Source: Malania oleifera (taxonomy: Eukaryota; Streptophyta; Magnoliopsida; Santalales; Ximeniaceae). From it: a DNA stretch of 64,000 bases. Under the pieces are notes generated by a model. It saw only the letters and a program-made list of their open reading frames with translations. It did no database searches and was not told the origin of the DNA. Below are positions 11,644-23,183 of this stretch, one piece after another; the first letter of the stretch is position 1, and every line of letters begins with the position of its first letter. Location: NCBI RefSeq assembly GCF_029873635.1, contig NC_080422.1, positions 4,878,001 to 4,942,000 on the forward strand, given 5' to 3'. The position numbers and the translations under genes are program-made.

Positions 11644-11660
11644 ATTGGTATTAGAGCCAA
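11644..11660 (+). other. tRNA-iMet primer-binding site (inverted)
   Basis: TTGGTATTAGAGCC lies directly after the LTR end. It is one base from the canonical TGGTATCAGAGCC primer-binding sequence for initiator methionine tRNA. It establishes that the adjacent LTR reads on the plus strand. Confidence 0.7.
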
Positions 11661-11748
11661 CCACGATTACCACTCCATAAGCAAACCACACACCTTGCAG
11701 CCATGAAAACCAAAGAACAAAGCACTGCATAGTTGTCAGACCAGAAAA

Positions 11749-11958
11749 GTTTATAGTTAAATTGATTCAATTTCAATTGCTGTAAGCATTTCTTGCACAA
11801 TAACAAGTCCTACAAAACATTCAAAGATCAGAAATTTCTGGAAAGCCCCAAGAGTTTATAGTTAAATTGATTCAATTTCAATTGCTGTAAGCATTTCTGG
11901 CACAATAGCAAGTCCTACAAAGCATTCAAGGATCAGAAATCGCTGGAAAGTCCTATAG
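11749..11958 (+). repeat. 105-bp tandem duplication in the gypsy leader
   Basis: Two copies of a block starting GTTTATAGTTAAATTG (11749 and 11854), with a few substitutions. They lie between the inverted primer-binding site and the LTR fragment, in the untranslated leader. Confidence 0.85.
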
Positions 11959-12138
11959 AATTGAAGCGTTGTTCATCTGCGACTTCCCAAAAAATTATAG
12001 TTGCGCCCCTGAAATTTGGGCATCCTTTTCCAAGCACCATTTTACAACACCTCCTTCACCATCAAAGACAGACACCAGCAAAACCCCTCCCCTGCAATTT
12101 CACCTTTCACCTGACAAAGGGTGTGGCCCCACACGCCA

Positions 12139-12294
12139 ATTGAAAATAACCTCAACAAAACACATAATTACAAAATACCAAAGAAACTCACTAAGTAATT
12201 CAAAGAGATCCTAATACAACCACAATTTCCTAACCTACGCCTAAAATGTATCTGCCGAATGGGCAGCCTATAGGATGTAGACAGTCCTCCATCA
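12139..12294 (-). repeat. 5' LTR fragment of gypsy family 1
   Basis: It matches the U3 start of the LTR at 3201-3615 (compare 3490-3615), including CCTATAGGAT and TAGACAGTCC. It is in the orientation expected for the 5' LTR of the minus-strand element but breaks off after about 155 bp, where the inverted block begins. Confidence 0.7.
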
Positions 12295-12299
12295 TGTGG

Positions 12300-12813
12300 A
12301 TAACAGTTCAATGTACACAAAGCCATGTTTGATAATGGCTCAATATACAAATTCATAAACAATTTCCCAATGTTAAGCTTCTCAACTGCTCAAATCACAG
12401 AGCATGCTTGGCAGCCAAAAATTATATTGACCTTGATATGAATTCATAGATAATCTCACTAGAACAGCATTGGGTTTGCACTAACCACTTAAGCAAGCAT
12501 GTGTTACTGACTTACTGAATGAAATGAAAACCAATCAGCCTTCTCACAAGACGTCAATATTGAGTTAGATCATCCAAATAAACGCACCACCTAAGCAGGA
12601 GAAAAATACAACGAAAAAATCTGAAGTCTTGTAATGACCAGCTTAAAACAATACTAGTCAGGGATATTCTGTTCCTTTTCTACAATTTCTCAATGAATCA
12701 AAGAGATAACAAAGTATCATCGGTGAAATTCACATCTAGGATGGCAACAACAATCAGAAGAAGTTTTGCTAAGCATTAGCAACATTATACTTCTTTTTAA
12801 TTCATTGAGAGAG

Positions 12814-12862
<49 letters not shown>

Positions 12863-13110
12863 CACGAATGCAGGTCCACAAAAATTCCCAATAAAGACCA
12901 CATATATCGACATTTATGCAGATTCATACCGCAACAAGTAGAGTGTGAAATCATCACTTCGTACAAATAATGCGAACACAGTTCATGGATTTCACAGCTG
13001 AGAAACTGAATTGAAAAAATTAAAAACAAAAACACATTGATCTCCGCTTCAATGTTCTTCAATGTTGGACCGGAAGAGAAATGATTAAATCGACATAGAA
13101 TAGCATAAAT
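12300..13110. other. Intergenic or intron-like DNA with a GT/GA microsatellite
   Basis: No coding region is supported. A (GT)n(GA)n microsatellite lies at 12817-12862; the reading frame across it is low complexity. The composition is intron-like, and a possible splice donor lies near 13114 on the minus strand (see 13114-13385). Confidence 0.5.
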
Positions 13111-13113
13111 GTA

Positions 13114-13385
13114 CCTCGAGGAAATCACAGGAAGAACAGATCTGAGATGTTGCAAAGCGTTCTACGTTGAACAATTTCAACGCATCTCTCTCTGTGAATC
13201 CTAATGACAGACCGTTGAGATGTCTTCGTCAAGAATCAATCTGGCCCGAAATGCTGATGCGAGGGAGGCGCAGATAGTCAAGTGCGGCCGGCAGGGGAAC
13301 CAACGGCGTCGTTTTTGTTTTTTTTTTTTTTTTTTTTTTTAGGCCATACCACGGCGTCGTCTTTGTAACCCTACTATCGTTGACC
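13114..13385 (-). promoter_or_regulatory. Promoter-like / first-exon-like segment interrupted by a T run
   Basis: It is locally GC-richer than its surroundings. An ACGGCGTCGT(T/C)TTTGT motif occurs twice (about 13308 and 13351) around a run of more than 20 T followed by AGGCCATACC. CGACGCCGT-type motifs are common near plant gene starts (recalled, not checked). On the minus strand, a stretch ending CTCGAG|GTACAT near 13114 could be an exon end with a donor site. No protein family was recognised. This may be the head of a gene cut off by the gypsy insertion, or nothing. Confidence 0.25.
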
Positions 13386-13389
13386 TAAG

Positions 13390-13839
13390 AATTAAAAGAT
13401 ATAGGCTGTAACTCGTAAGACACAGTTCGAGGGAGGAAGTTGAAAAAAAAAAATAGAGTAAAAGCGTTCACATGTTTCGCAAAAACATAAAGACCTTTTT
13501 TAAATTTCAAACATCACAGGCATCTCCTAACATTTTAAAAATGACATTCTAAGATTTGATAAAAAGACAAATCTTCCATCAAAAAATTTATTTTTTTATG
13601 AAATAGAATAAAAAGTTTGTATTTTTTTAGTAAATCTTAAGAAAGATTTTTTAAATTCTTAAAATTTTAAGAAGGTTTTTGAAATTTTTAAAAAATATCA
13701 TAAAAGTTTATTGTCTTTTTACCAAACCTTAAGAGAAGTTAATATCTTTTACCTAATTTTTCAAAAGAGTGGTTAAGGTTTTGCCAATATTTTAACACTT
13801 TGATAAGTGTTAAAAGAGTTGACAAATTTCAAATTTGTG
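13390..13839. other. AT-rich intergenic DNA, nothing recognised
   Basis: Low-complexity A/T-rich DNA with short homopurine and homopyrimidine runs. No gene or element is supported. Confidence 0.5.
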
Positions 13840-14149
13840 TATTCTTTTAGAAGCTTAAAAGTTATTGAAATTTTAAAAATTTAATTATTCTTTTTTCACT
13901 TAAGGGCCGACAATTGTAAGTGCAATATGAAAATAATTATCGAACGTAAAAGACACAGTAATTGTAATTATAACAAACGTGTTTTTCCGATATCATTGTA
14001 ATTATTATTGTCTCTTGAACTTTTAAACAATAGTTTTGTTATCAAAAGAAAAATAATAATAACAATAAAATAAAATAAAAAATTGAAGTTGTAATGAATA
14101 TAAATCATGTTTCTTCTTCTTGTTAGTTTTAGACTATACAATGACCAGT
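13840..14149. repeat. Segmental duplication copy 1, segment a
   Basis: It aligns directly with 35030-35360. Shared blocks include TTAAAAGTTATTGAAATTTT, CAATTGTAAGTG and TTTTAAACAATAGTTTTGTT. It ends at CCAGT (14145-14149), the target duplication of the 9-kb element. It continues at 23119. Confidence 0.8.
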
Positions 14150-15060
14150 TGTAACATCCCCCTTAACTTATCACATATTAAACATAAATAATAATAATAA
14201 TATCAACCCGAACCCGTGGGTAGCGGGGAATAGCCTAACATAAAACAGCGGAAACCTAAGCAGCAGTAAAAATAAATTACATCCATCGAACCATTAATTA
14301 CATAATATTAGAGTTTATTACATCATCAAAATACTGTAGTTATATACAACCTCCAAAATATCAAAATAACCCTAGGATCATATCACAAAAATCTACTGAT
14401 CCTAGTACAAGGCTTACCCTCCTAGTGGGGTATCTCACTAACCTCAACGGCGGTCACAACCCGTCGGTCTCTCAGGGTCTCCTAAAAAATTATTTAACAT
14501 TCGGGGGTGAGACACTTCTCAGTAAGGGAAAATAAACTAAATACAGCTGTGTGGCAACATGAACATTTAATGATAATATAAATATACAGTACATTTCATA
14601 TATCTGCAAACATTCATCGTAATATATTAAATTATCATATGTTTTCATAATTGCTAATAAATCATATTGTTCATAAAACATCTGTTATAACTGATAATAC
14701 TAAAAACATACCCAAGATGAATGGCTAGTTGATGTCATATATTACCCCCCATGACAGGTTGTGCAACCTGAAGGCAGGACCCGACAATGGCTGGCCGATC
14801 ACTGCAGAGTCAAAAATGTCTATAAGTACAATAGGCCTGCCACACCCTGGTCCGGACTGCTAAGTGGACGTCCACACTCTACTGAAAGCCACATCGACTA
14901 TCCATCTCTCACTCCCTCGTGGGATGGTTAGCACTAATCTGAACATAGATATCTGATCTATATATAGCAACGGTACCATGCTCCTGAACTGAACTAAACT
15001 AACATTCAGATTCTAATAACATATAGTACATGATAATATAGCATCTTTCATAATTTCATA

Positions 15061-15152
15061 AATATGACCTCATGCCGAAATCATACATAAATACGGCCTC
15101 GTGCCGGAATCATACATAAATACGACTCGCGCCGAAATCATACATAAATACA
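15061..15152 (-). repeat. LTR minisatellite, about three units
   Basis: About three units of ATACGGCCTCGTGCCGAAAT type, about 32 bp apart, separated by CATACATAA. The 5' LTR has four (22021-22147), so one unit was gained or lost since insertion. Confidence 0.8.
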
Positions 15153-15877
15153 TCATTCTGAAAATAATCATTTTATCATGTATTTGACAAAATCATAATG
15201 TACTGTATACTTTCATAATTTCTCAAACCATACTGCATTTATATCATTATCATATCATAATATTTCTCCACGTAAAATAATATTCATGTCACACATTTGC
15301 TATATAAAACCATGCATTATATTCTAAAAATCATGATTTCTGGCATCTCATGCATATATATACGTTTCAACATAATAGCAGTATTTTTCCCAAACGTGCA
15401 TTAATTCCATAATATTCAAATATCGTACATATTTTCAAGAAATCAATTTGCTCATAAATAATAGTAATTTGGTGAAAAATAACTGCTTTAGTTTATTCCC
15501 TTACCTGACTACTGAGAAAACCCCTAAAATATCCTAGTCTAACCCTCGTAGGATTTCTTGATCAATACCCTGAAATTGAAAATTCCCAATATTAAAATTT
15601 AGTATTTCCACGTGTACATCATTTCCTATAACTACCGCAAGACCAAATTTGACTTAAAAAGTCTTACCTCAACTCATGGATGATTTCCAGCTTACTTTCA
15701 CCAACAATCCGCTCCGGCAGATTTGGAAAGAACTTCCCCAGGAGCGTCGTGGTGGCTTCAGATTGTCGATCTGGTGTAAATTTGGCCCGAAATCGAAGAA
15801 AGAAGGAGAGGAAGCAGAAGGGAGGAAAGAGAGGGAGAGATTTTGCTTAACTTTGAAGTTAAAATTCAGATTTTTAG

Positions 15878-16018
15878 TATTTATAGGATTGGATTCATCG
15901 ATGAGCCACGTCAACTCGTCGACGAGTCCTTCAATAATTTTGTCGACGAAATTCAATCTGCTCAAAAACCTCTCTCAGTACTTTCTCGGCGACGAATCCC
16001 CTGTGTTCGTCGACGAGA
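15878..16018 (-). promoter_or_regulatory. LTR TATA box with upstream palindrome cluster (3' LTR)
   Basis: The minus strand reads TATAAATAC at 15886-15878. Immediately upstream (15894-16018) are five to six TCGTCGACGA palindromes or CpG-decayed variants. This arrangement recurs in the 5' LTR and at 47308-47513. Confidence 0.75.
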
Positions 16019-16080
16019 CCTCTGATAATTCCCCTTTTCTCTTTATTATTTTAAATACCATTTTTATTCGGGTTGTCACA

Positions 16081-16093
16081 TTCTCCCCTCCTT
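16081..16093 (-). other. Polypurine tract
   Basis: The minus strand reads AAGGAGGGGAGAA directly before the 3' LTR, the expected plus-strand primer site of an LTR retrotransposon. Confidence 0.85.
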
Positions 16094-16340
16094 ATAAAAT
16101 TTCGTCCCTGAAATTTATTATTCACGTAATTTATCATCTCTTAGTAGGCAAAATGGTCTACTTATTTTATTACTTACCCTCACTTATGGCGGAAGAATAC
16201 CGTGGTTATATCTCAAGTCCTAGAAGATTACATATACCAAAAAAAAATTCCCTCAAAATTAAAATACCTCATACTACCTAAAACATTACATGTACCTGCA
16301 AAGAAAACATCACACATTTACTCACATTTCTTAATTACAT

Positions 16341-19300
16341 TTAAACTTCTTGGAATAATTGCGGATACCTCCGTCTGATATGTTCCTTGAGCTCCCAAGA
16401 AGCCTCTTCTACTGCATGATTCCTCCACAGAACCTTTACCAGAGGAATCTTCTTACTATGCAGTTCATGTTCCTTTCTGTCCAGAATCTGCACTGGTACC
16501 TCCTCATATACTAGCGAATCACTGAGTTCTAATCCATCATAGCTGATAATATGAGAAGCATCTGGGACGTATTTCCTTAACATAGATACGTGGAATACGT
16601 CGTGCATCCTGGATAATGTAGGTGGCAAAGCCAGCCTGTAGGCCACCGGCTCCACTTTCTCTAAAATCTCAAACAAACCGATAAACGTAGAGCTAAGTTT
16701 ACCCTTCCTACCAAACCTCATAACTCCTTTCAATGGAGCTATCTTCAGAAACACATGATCACCAGCATTGAATTCCAAATTCCTGCGGTGATTATCGGCA
16801 TAACTTTTCTGTCGACTTTGAGTTGCACTGATTCTTTCCCTGATAAGCCGAACCTTGTCATATGCTTGCTACACCATCTCTGGACCCACAACTCGCCGCT
16901 CACCCATCTCGTCCCAATACAAAGGAGATCGACATCTCCTACCATATAGTGCCTCAAATGGTGTCATGCCAATATTGGACTGGTAACTATTATTATATGC
17001 AAATTCTACCAGTAGCATGAACTGAGTCCAACTACCCCCAAAATCTAAAACACATACTCAGAGCATATCTTCTAGTATTTGTATCGTCCTCTCAGTCTGT
17101 CCATCTAACCGAGGATGGAATGTTGTGCTGAAAGATAACTGAGACCCTAAGGCTTCCTGTAAGCTTCTCCAAAATTGTGACGTGAAACGCGGGTCTCGAT
17201 CTGAAACTGTAGATACAAGCACCTCATGAGAACGAACTATATCCTGAATGTAAATCTCTGCTAAACGGCTGAGGGAATGGCTGATCTTGATAGGGAGAAA
17301 ATGGGCGGACTTAGTATGTCGATCTACTATCACCCAAATCAAATTTTGGTCATGTGATATCGACGGCAGCCCTGAGACAAAATCCATAGATATATGATCC
17401 CACTTCCACTCTGCGATAAACAACGGCTGCAACTGGCCCGCTGGCCTCTAGTGCTCAGCTTTTACCTGTTGACATGTTAAGCACTGGGCTACATACTCGG
17501 TAATCTCCCTCTTCATACCACTCCACCAATAAAACTCTCGCAGATCCCTGTGCATTTTCGTACTTCCGGGATGAACCATATACAAAGATTTGTGAGCCTC
17601 ATCTAGAATAGTCTTCCTAATGTCAGCATCAGCAAGAGCACACATTCTGGAATGGAACCGCAAAGCTCCGTCATCTGAAATGCAGAATTCCTCCCCCTGA
17701 CCACTCTGCACTCTCTCCATCACCTCTGCTAATTTTGGATCTTCTTTCTAGGCGGCTTTTATTCTTTCCTGCAGAGTAGGTTGTACCACTAGGTTGGCGA
17801 TACATACTGGAGTATTACTCTTTACCAACTCTATACCAAGTCTCTCCAGATCCATAATAATTGGATGCTGGATTTCCATAGCTGCTAACACTGGACTCGC
17901 GGTCTTCCTGCTCAATGCATCAGCTACCACATTTGCTTTTCCTGTGTGGTAACTGATGGTACAATCAAAATCTTTAATCGATTCCAACTACCTTCTCTAT
18001 CTCATATTCAATTCCTTCTGAGTGAAGAAATACTTTAAGCTCTTATGGTTAGAGAAAATCTCGCACTGCTCGCCGTATAGGTAATGCCTCCAAATTTTCA
18101 ATGTGTGTACCACTGCAGCCAATTCAAGATCATGGGTAAGGTAATTCTTTTCGTACTCTTTCAATTGTCTGGACGCATATGCCACTACCCTGCAGTGCTA
18201 CATCAATACACAACCAAGTCCTTTCAGGGACGCATCACTGTAGATAGTATAACCCTCACCCCCAGATGAGATGATCAATACAGGTGCTGTGACTAACCTC
18301 TGCTTCAGTTCCTGAAAACTCTGCTCACAGCTGTCGTCCCATTCAAATCTGTCATTCTTCCTACTCAGTCGTGTCAGAGGCCCTGATAAAGTTGAGAACC
18401 CCTCAACGAAACGACGGTAATAACCAGCTAACCCCAAGAAACTCCTTATCTCTTGGACGTTCCTCGGTCTAACCCAATTCACTACCATCTCAATCTTACT
18501 GGGATCTACAGAAATTCCGTCTCCTGAGATAACGTGCCCCAAAAACACAACTTTCTCTAGCCAGAATTTATATTTACTGAATTTTGCATACAACTTCTTC
18601 TTCCTAAGCATCTACAAGACCTGCCTCAAATGCGTCTCATGCTCCTCATGGCTCCCCGAATAGACCAGTACATCATCAATAAAAACAACTACAAACTGAT
18701 CTAAATATGGATAAAAAATCCTATTCATCAAATCCATAAATATCACATGAGCATTCGTCAGACCAAATGGCATAACAAGAAACACATACTGCCCATATCT
18801 GGTCCTGAAAGCCGTCTTCGATACATCCTCTGCTCTCTCCTTTACCTGATGGTAGCCTGACCTAAGATCGATCTTAGAATACACCCGTGTACCCTGAAGC
18901 TGGTCAAACAAATCATCGATACAGGGTAGAGGATACTTGTTCTTAATTTTCACTTTATTAATCTCTCTGTAATCTATACACATCCTCATAGATCCGTCCT
19001 TCTTTTTCACGAACAGTACTAAAGCTCCCGACAGAGATACACTAGGTCGTGTGAAGCTCTTATCAAGCAAATCCTACAACTGATCTTTCAATTCTACCAA
19101 CTCTGCTGGCGCCATTCGGTACGGTGCTTTAGAGATTGGCGATGTACCTGGAAGCAGATCAATGAGAAAATCTACCTCACGATCAGGTGGCAATCCTAGT
19201 AATTCATCTGGGAACACATCTATAAATTCTTTTACCACAGGCGTATTGATAAGCTTTAATTCATTTTTTGACATTTCCTTCACAAAAGCCACGAATCCTA

Positions 19301-20817
19301 GACAACTATTCTGGAGTAGTCTCCTTGCCTGAATTGCTGAGACCATCTGAGATAATGATCGCACTCGTGACCCTCTAAATTTGCATTTTGGTTTCCCTGG
19401 AGGTTTGAATATCACTTTTTCTTACACAACAATCTATAATAGCATAATTAGATACTAACCAATCCATGTCGAAGATGATATCAAATTCATGCATATCCAG
19501 TACCACCAAATCAACGGATAAAATTTTCCCCTGAACATCAATTGGACAACCACGGAGTACCCTACTACACCTCACTGCTGACCTAGTTGGTGTAGCCACT
19601 AATAACTCGACATCTAATGATTGCGTTTGCGCCCCACATAATTTAACACACCCCAATGACACAAATGAATGTGGCACCAGAATCAAAAAGTGCAATAACT
19701 TTAAATGAAAACATATTAACCGTACCTGTCACCACGTCGCCGGCCGCCTCAGCATCACCTAGCGTCAAAGCAAAAACCCTGGCTGGGGCCATATTCCTCT
19801 ACTGGCCTCCACGTGGCCCCTAGTAGCCTTCTCGAGCAAGTCTAGGAGCAGGAGCAGCACCAATTTGTGTCGGATACTCCCCATCATATGTCCTGGCTCC
19901 CCGCACTTGTAGCAGACACCTCGCCCAGCACGATACTCCCCTAGGTGTCTCTTTCCGTAACATGGGCAAGCTGGAGACGGCTGCACACCCTGGAAACCGC
20001 GATTCCCGGTCTCCTGTCTCCGATCTCTATAATAGCCACCTCTCTTCCACGAAGCATGTCCAACTTCCTGTTGGGAACCGGAAGGTGTGGATCTCTTCTT
20101 CTGCCTCTGCTCCTCAGCCTCCAATCGATCACCAATTTCTGCTATAGTAGCTCAGTCAACCAGCTCGGTGAAGTCCTGCAAGTTAAATATCGACACCTGC
20201 TTGTATATTTCTCTCCTCGGGCCTCTTTCAAACTATTGTACCTTCTTTGCTTCATCTGGTATAATGTACCAGACGAAGCGAGATAGTTCAATGAACCTCG
20301 ACGCATACTGCTGCACTGACGACTGTCCCTACTTCAGATTCAGGAACTCCTCAATCTTAGCCTCCCTGGACGAGGCTGGAAAATATCTATCAAAGAATAT
20401 CTCCTTAAATCGCTCCCACGTCATCTCCACAGGTACTGTCCTCTGCTATTCTAAAAGTCTCACTGCCGACCACCATCTCTCAGCCTCCCCAGTCAGTCTG
20501 TAGGTGGCAAACAACACCCTCTACTCCTCTGAACACTGCAGCACTGCAAATATTTTCTCTATCTCCTACACCCAATTTTCAGCAACTGCAGGATCTGTTC
20601 CCCCTGAGAAATTCGGAGGATTCATCTTTATGAATTTCTCTATCGAACTATCGTGGCCTGCTGATGGATCACTCTGTTCTTTCGAACTCCTGAAAATTTC
20701 TGCCATAACCTACCGTGCCACGCTGCGTAAGACGGCATCTGAATCACTACCCGCAGCGCCTGAGGGTCCAACACCCTCACTCCCATTAGCGTGGACACTG
20801 CGGCCACCAGGGTCCAT
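16341..20817 (-). pseudogene. gag-pol of the complete gypsy element, nonsense-riddled
   Basis: gag starts at the ATG at 20817 (MDPGGRSVHANGS) and carries a capsid region and a zinc knuckle (CYKCGEPGH, about 19920). The protease has an intact DSG triad near 19680. Reverse transcriptase includes [35 protein letters not shown] and FIDDVLVYS (about 18660). RNase H follows (about 18470-18000). Integrase has an H-x5-H and C-x2-C zinc finger (about 17600-17470), core blocks WVIVDRHTKSAHFLP and SDRDPRFTSQFW, and a C-terminal chromodomain (VLWRNHAVEEASWE, about 16400). About fifteen stops and at least three frameshifts (all in the gag/protease region, about 19890-19420) interrupt it. Most stops are TAG where related proteins have Gln. 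The usual length is a single frame of about 1,500 codons, which fits the span. Confidence 0.9.
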
Positions 20818-21101
20818 CCTGAAAAGAAAATAACTTAACTCAGAACCCCCTTCTCTATACATATCATCTAACTCATATAATATATTCTCCTGATCTTAAT
20901 TCAACGTTCAATCCTGCAACCTAGATACCCAACTCGACGATAGTTTACCATGAATTTCCTGAAATCATCACCTCAGGAAAATCGCATAAACCACCACAGA
21001 AGTCTTACATCTAGACTACAAAACCAAACCTCAAATCCCCTTATTCTATACTTTGGCATTATTACTGCTGCACTCTAGAGTCTACAGAACCTGGTATCCT
21101 A

Positions 21102-21114
21102 GGCTCTGATACCA
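21102..21114 (-). other. tRNA-iMet primer-binding site
   Basis: The minus strand reads TGGTATCAGAGCC, an exact match to the standard plant initiator-methionine primer-binding sequence, three bases after the end of the 5' LTR. Confidence 0.95.
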
Positions 21115-22020
21115 AACTGTAACATTCCCCTTAACTTATCACATAAAAAACATAAATAATAATAATATCAACCCGAACCTGTGGGTAGCTAGGAATAGCC
21201 TAACATAAAACAGCGGATACCTAAGCAGCAGTAAAAATAATTTAAATCCATGAAACCATTAATTACATAATACCAAAGTTTACTACATCATCAAAATACT
21301 GTAGTTATATACAACCTTCAAAATATCAAAATAACCCTAGGATCATATCACAAAAATCTACTGATCCTAGTACAAGGCTTACCCTCCTAGTGAGGTATCT
21401 CACTAAGCTCAACGGCGGCCATGACCCGCCGGTCTCTCAGGGTCTCCTAAAAAATCATTTAATATTCAGGGGTGAGAGAATTCTTAGTAAGGGAAAATAA
21501 ACTAGATACAGGTGTGTGGCAACATGAACATTTAATGATAATATAAAGATACAGTACATTTCCTATATCTGTAAACATTCATCATAATATACTAAATCAT
21601 CATATGCTTTCATAATTGCTAATAAATCATATTGTTCATAAAACATTTGTTATAAATGATAATACTAAAAACATACCCAGGATGAATAGCTAATTGATAT
21701 CATGTATTACCCCCCATGACAGGTTGTGCAACCCGAAGGCGGGACCCGACAATGGCTGGCCGATCACTGCAGAGTCAAAAATGTCTATAAGTACAATAGG
21801 CCTGCCACACCCTGGTCCGGACTGCTAGGTGGACGTCCACACTCTACTGAAAGCCACATCGACTATCCATCTCCCACTCCCTTGTGGGATGGTTAGCACT
21901 AATCTGAACATAGATATCTGATCTATATATAGCAACGGTACCATGCTCCTGAACTGAACTAAACTAGCATTCAGGTTCTAATAACATATAGTACATGATA
22001 ATATAGCATCTTTCATAATT

Positions 22021-22147
22021 TCATAAATATGACTTCGTGCCGAAATCATACATAAATACGGCCTCACGCCGAAATCATACATAAATACGGGCTCGCGCCG
22101 GAATCATACATAAATATGGCATCGCGCCGAAATCATACATAAATACG
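22021..22147 (-). repeat. LTR minisatellite, four units
   Basis: Four units with GCCTCACGCCG, GGCTCGCGCCG or GGCATCGCGCCG cores, about 32 bp apart. Homologous to 15061-15152. Confidence 0.8.
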
Positions 22148-22851
22148 TCATTCTGAAAATAATCATTTTATCATGTATTTGACAGAATCATAATGTACTG
22201 TATACTTTCATAATTTCTCAAACCATACTGCATTCATATCATTATCATATCATAATATTTCTCCACGTAAAATAATATTCATGCCACACATTTGCTGTAT
22301 AAAACCATACATTGTATTCTAAAAATCATGATTTCTGGCATCTCATACATATATATATGTTTCAACATAATAGCAGTATTTTTCCCAAACGTGCATCGTA
22401 CATATTTTCAGGAAATCAATTTGCTCATAAATAATAGTAATTTGCGTGAAAAATAACTGCTTTAGTTTATTCCCTTACCTGACTACTGAGAAAACCCCTA
22501 AAATATCCTGGTCTAACCCCTATAGGATTACCTGATCAATACTCTGAAACTGAAAATTCGCAGTATTAAAATTTAGTATTTCCAAGTGTACATCATTTCC
22601 TATAACTATTGTAAGACCAAATTTGACTTAAAAAATCTTTCCTCAACTAAGGAATGATTTCCAACTTGCTTTCACCAACGATCTGCTCCGGCAGATTTGG
22701 AGAGAACTTTCCCAAGAGCGTCGTGGTGGCTTCAAATTGTCGATCCAGCGTAAATTTGGCCCGAAATCGAAGAAAGAAGGAGAAGGAGCCGAAGGGAGGA
22801 GAGAGATGGAGAGAGTTTGCTTAACTTTGAAGTTAAAATTCAGATTTTTAG

Positions 22852-23056
22852 TATTTATAGGACTGGATTCATCGACGAGCCACGTCATCGCGTCGATGAG
22901 TCCTTCAATAATTTCGTCAACGAAATCCACTCCTCGTCGACGAAATTCAGTCTGCTCAAAAACCTCTCTCAGTATTTTCTCGTCGATGAAATTTGGCTTC
23001 GTCGACGAGGCCCTCTTATGCCCTCGTCGATGAATCCCCTATGTTCGTCGATGAGG
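22852..23056 (-). promoter_or_regulatory. LTR TATA box with upstream palindrome cluster (5' LTR)
   Basis: TATAAATAC (minus) lies at 22860-22852, with about eight palindromes at 22867-23056. As the 5' LTR, this would be the element's own promoter. Several palindromes show TCGTCGATGA or TCGTCAACGA, as expected from CpG transitions. Confidence 0.75.
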
Positions 23057-23118
23057 CCTCTGATAATTCCCCTTTACTCTTTATTATTTTAAATACCATT
23101 TTTATTCGGGCTGTCACA

Positions 23119-23135
23119 CCAGTAGTATATATCTC

Positions 23136-23183
<48 letters not shown>

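Larger units (their letters stand above)
3201..12294 (-). mobile_element. Degenerate Ty3/gypsy chromovirus, minus strand, family 1
   Basis: On the minus strand the order is gag (10967 leftward, interrupted), protease, reverse transcriptase, RNase H, integrase, chromodomain remnant and 3' LTR (3201-3615). This order is diagnostic of Ty3/gypsy. The likely ends are TGATG...CATCA, flanked by TGTGA (3196-3200) and TGTGG (12295-12299), one mismatch. Two solo LTRs (7467-7895 and 8282-10645) sit inside gag. The 5' end is rearranged: only about 155 bp of 5' LTR remains in the expected orientation (12139-12294), while an LTR plus primer-binding site and leader is inverted (11330-12138). Many stops and frameshifts make it inactive. 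A second relic of the family lies at 27950-28397 and 33531-35030. Confidence 0.75.
14150..16080 (-). repeat. 3' LTR of the complete gypsy element
   Basis: 1,931 bp, TGTAACATCC to GTTGTCACA on the plus strand. It has a shorter minisatellite (15061-15152) than the 5' LTR. The TATA box on the minus strand is at 15878-15885. Confidence 0.95.
14150..23118 (-). mobile_element. Complete Ty3/gypsy chromovirus (long LTRs), target duplication CCAGT
   Basis: This is an 8,969-bp element, transcribed on the minus strand, flanked by CCAGT at 14145-14149 and 23119-23123. It has a 5' LTR (21118-23118), a tRNA-iMet primer-binding site (21102-21114) and gag-protease-RT-RNase H-integrase-chromodomain (20817 to 16341). 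A polypurine tract (16081-16093) and a 3' LTR (14150-16080) follow. Two-kilobase LTRs plus a chromodomain are typical of the Tekay/Del chromovirus clade (inference). The LTRs differ by substitutions and by array length, so insertion was not recent. gag-pol has many stops, so it cannot act on its own. Confidence 0.95.
21118..23118 (-). repeat. 5' LTR of the complete gypsy element
   Basis: 2,001 bp. It matches 14150-16080 along its length. It includes a four-unit minisatellite (22021-22147), a TATA box at 22859-22852 (minus) and about eight TCGTCGACGA-type palindromes at 22867-23056. Confidence 0.95.

Noticed and set aside
12802-13155. 117-codon frame with serine-leucine and threonine-histidine runs
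   Set aside because: The runs are translation of a GT/GA microsatellite and no family is recognisable.
13219-13320. ATG frame MSSSRINLARNADAREAQ on the plus strand
   Set aside because: It runs into the T run, has no recognisable family or splice donor in phase, and overlaps a better exon-like reading on the minus strand. Left as unresolved.
15676-16281. 201-codon open frame on the plus strand, with a similar frame at 22737-23033
   Set aside because: Both lie in the two LTRs of the same element and run against its transcription direction. The apparent protein repeats (SSTR, FVDE) are translations of the palindrome cluster, and the frames end at different places.
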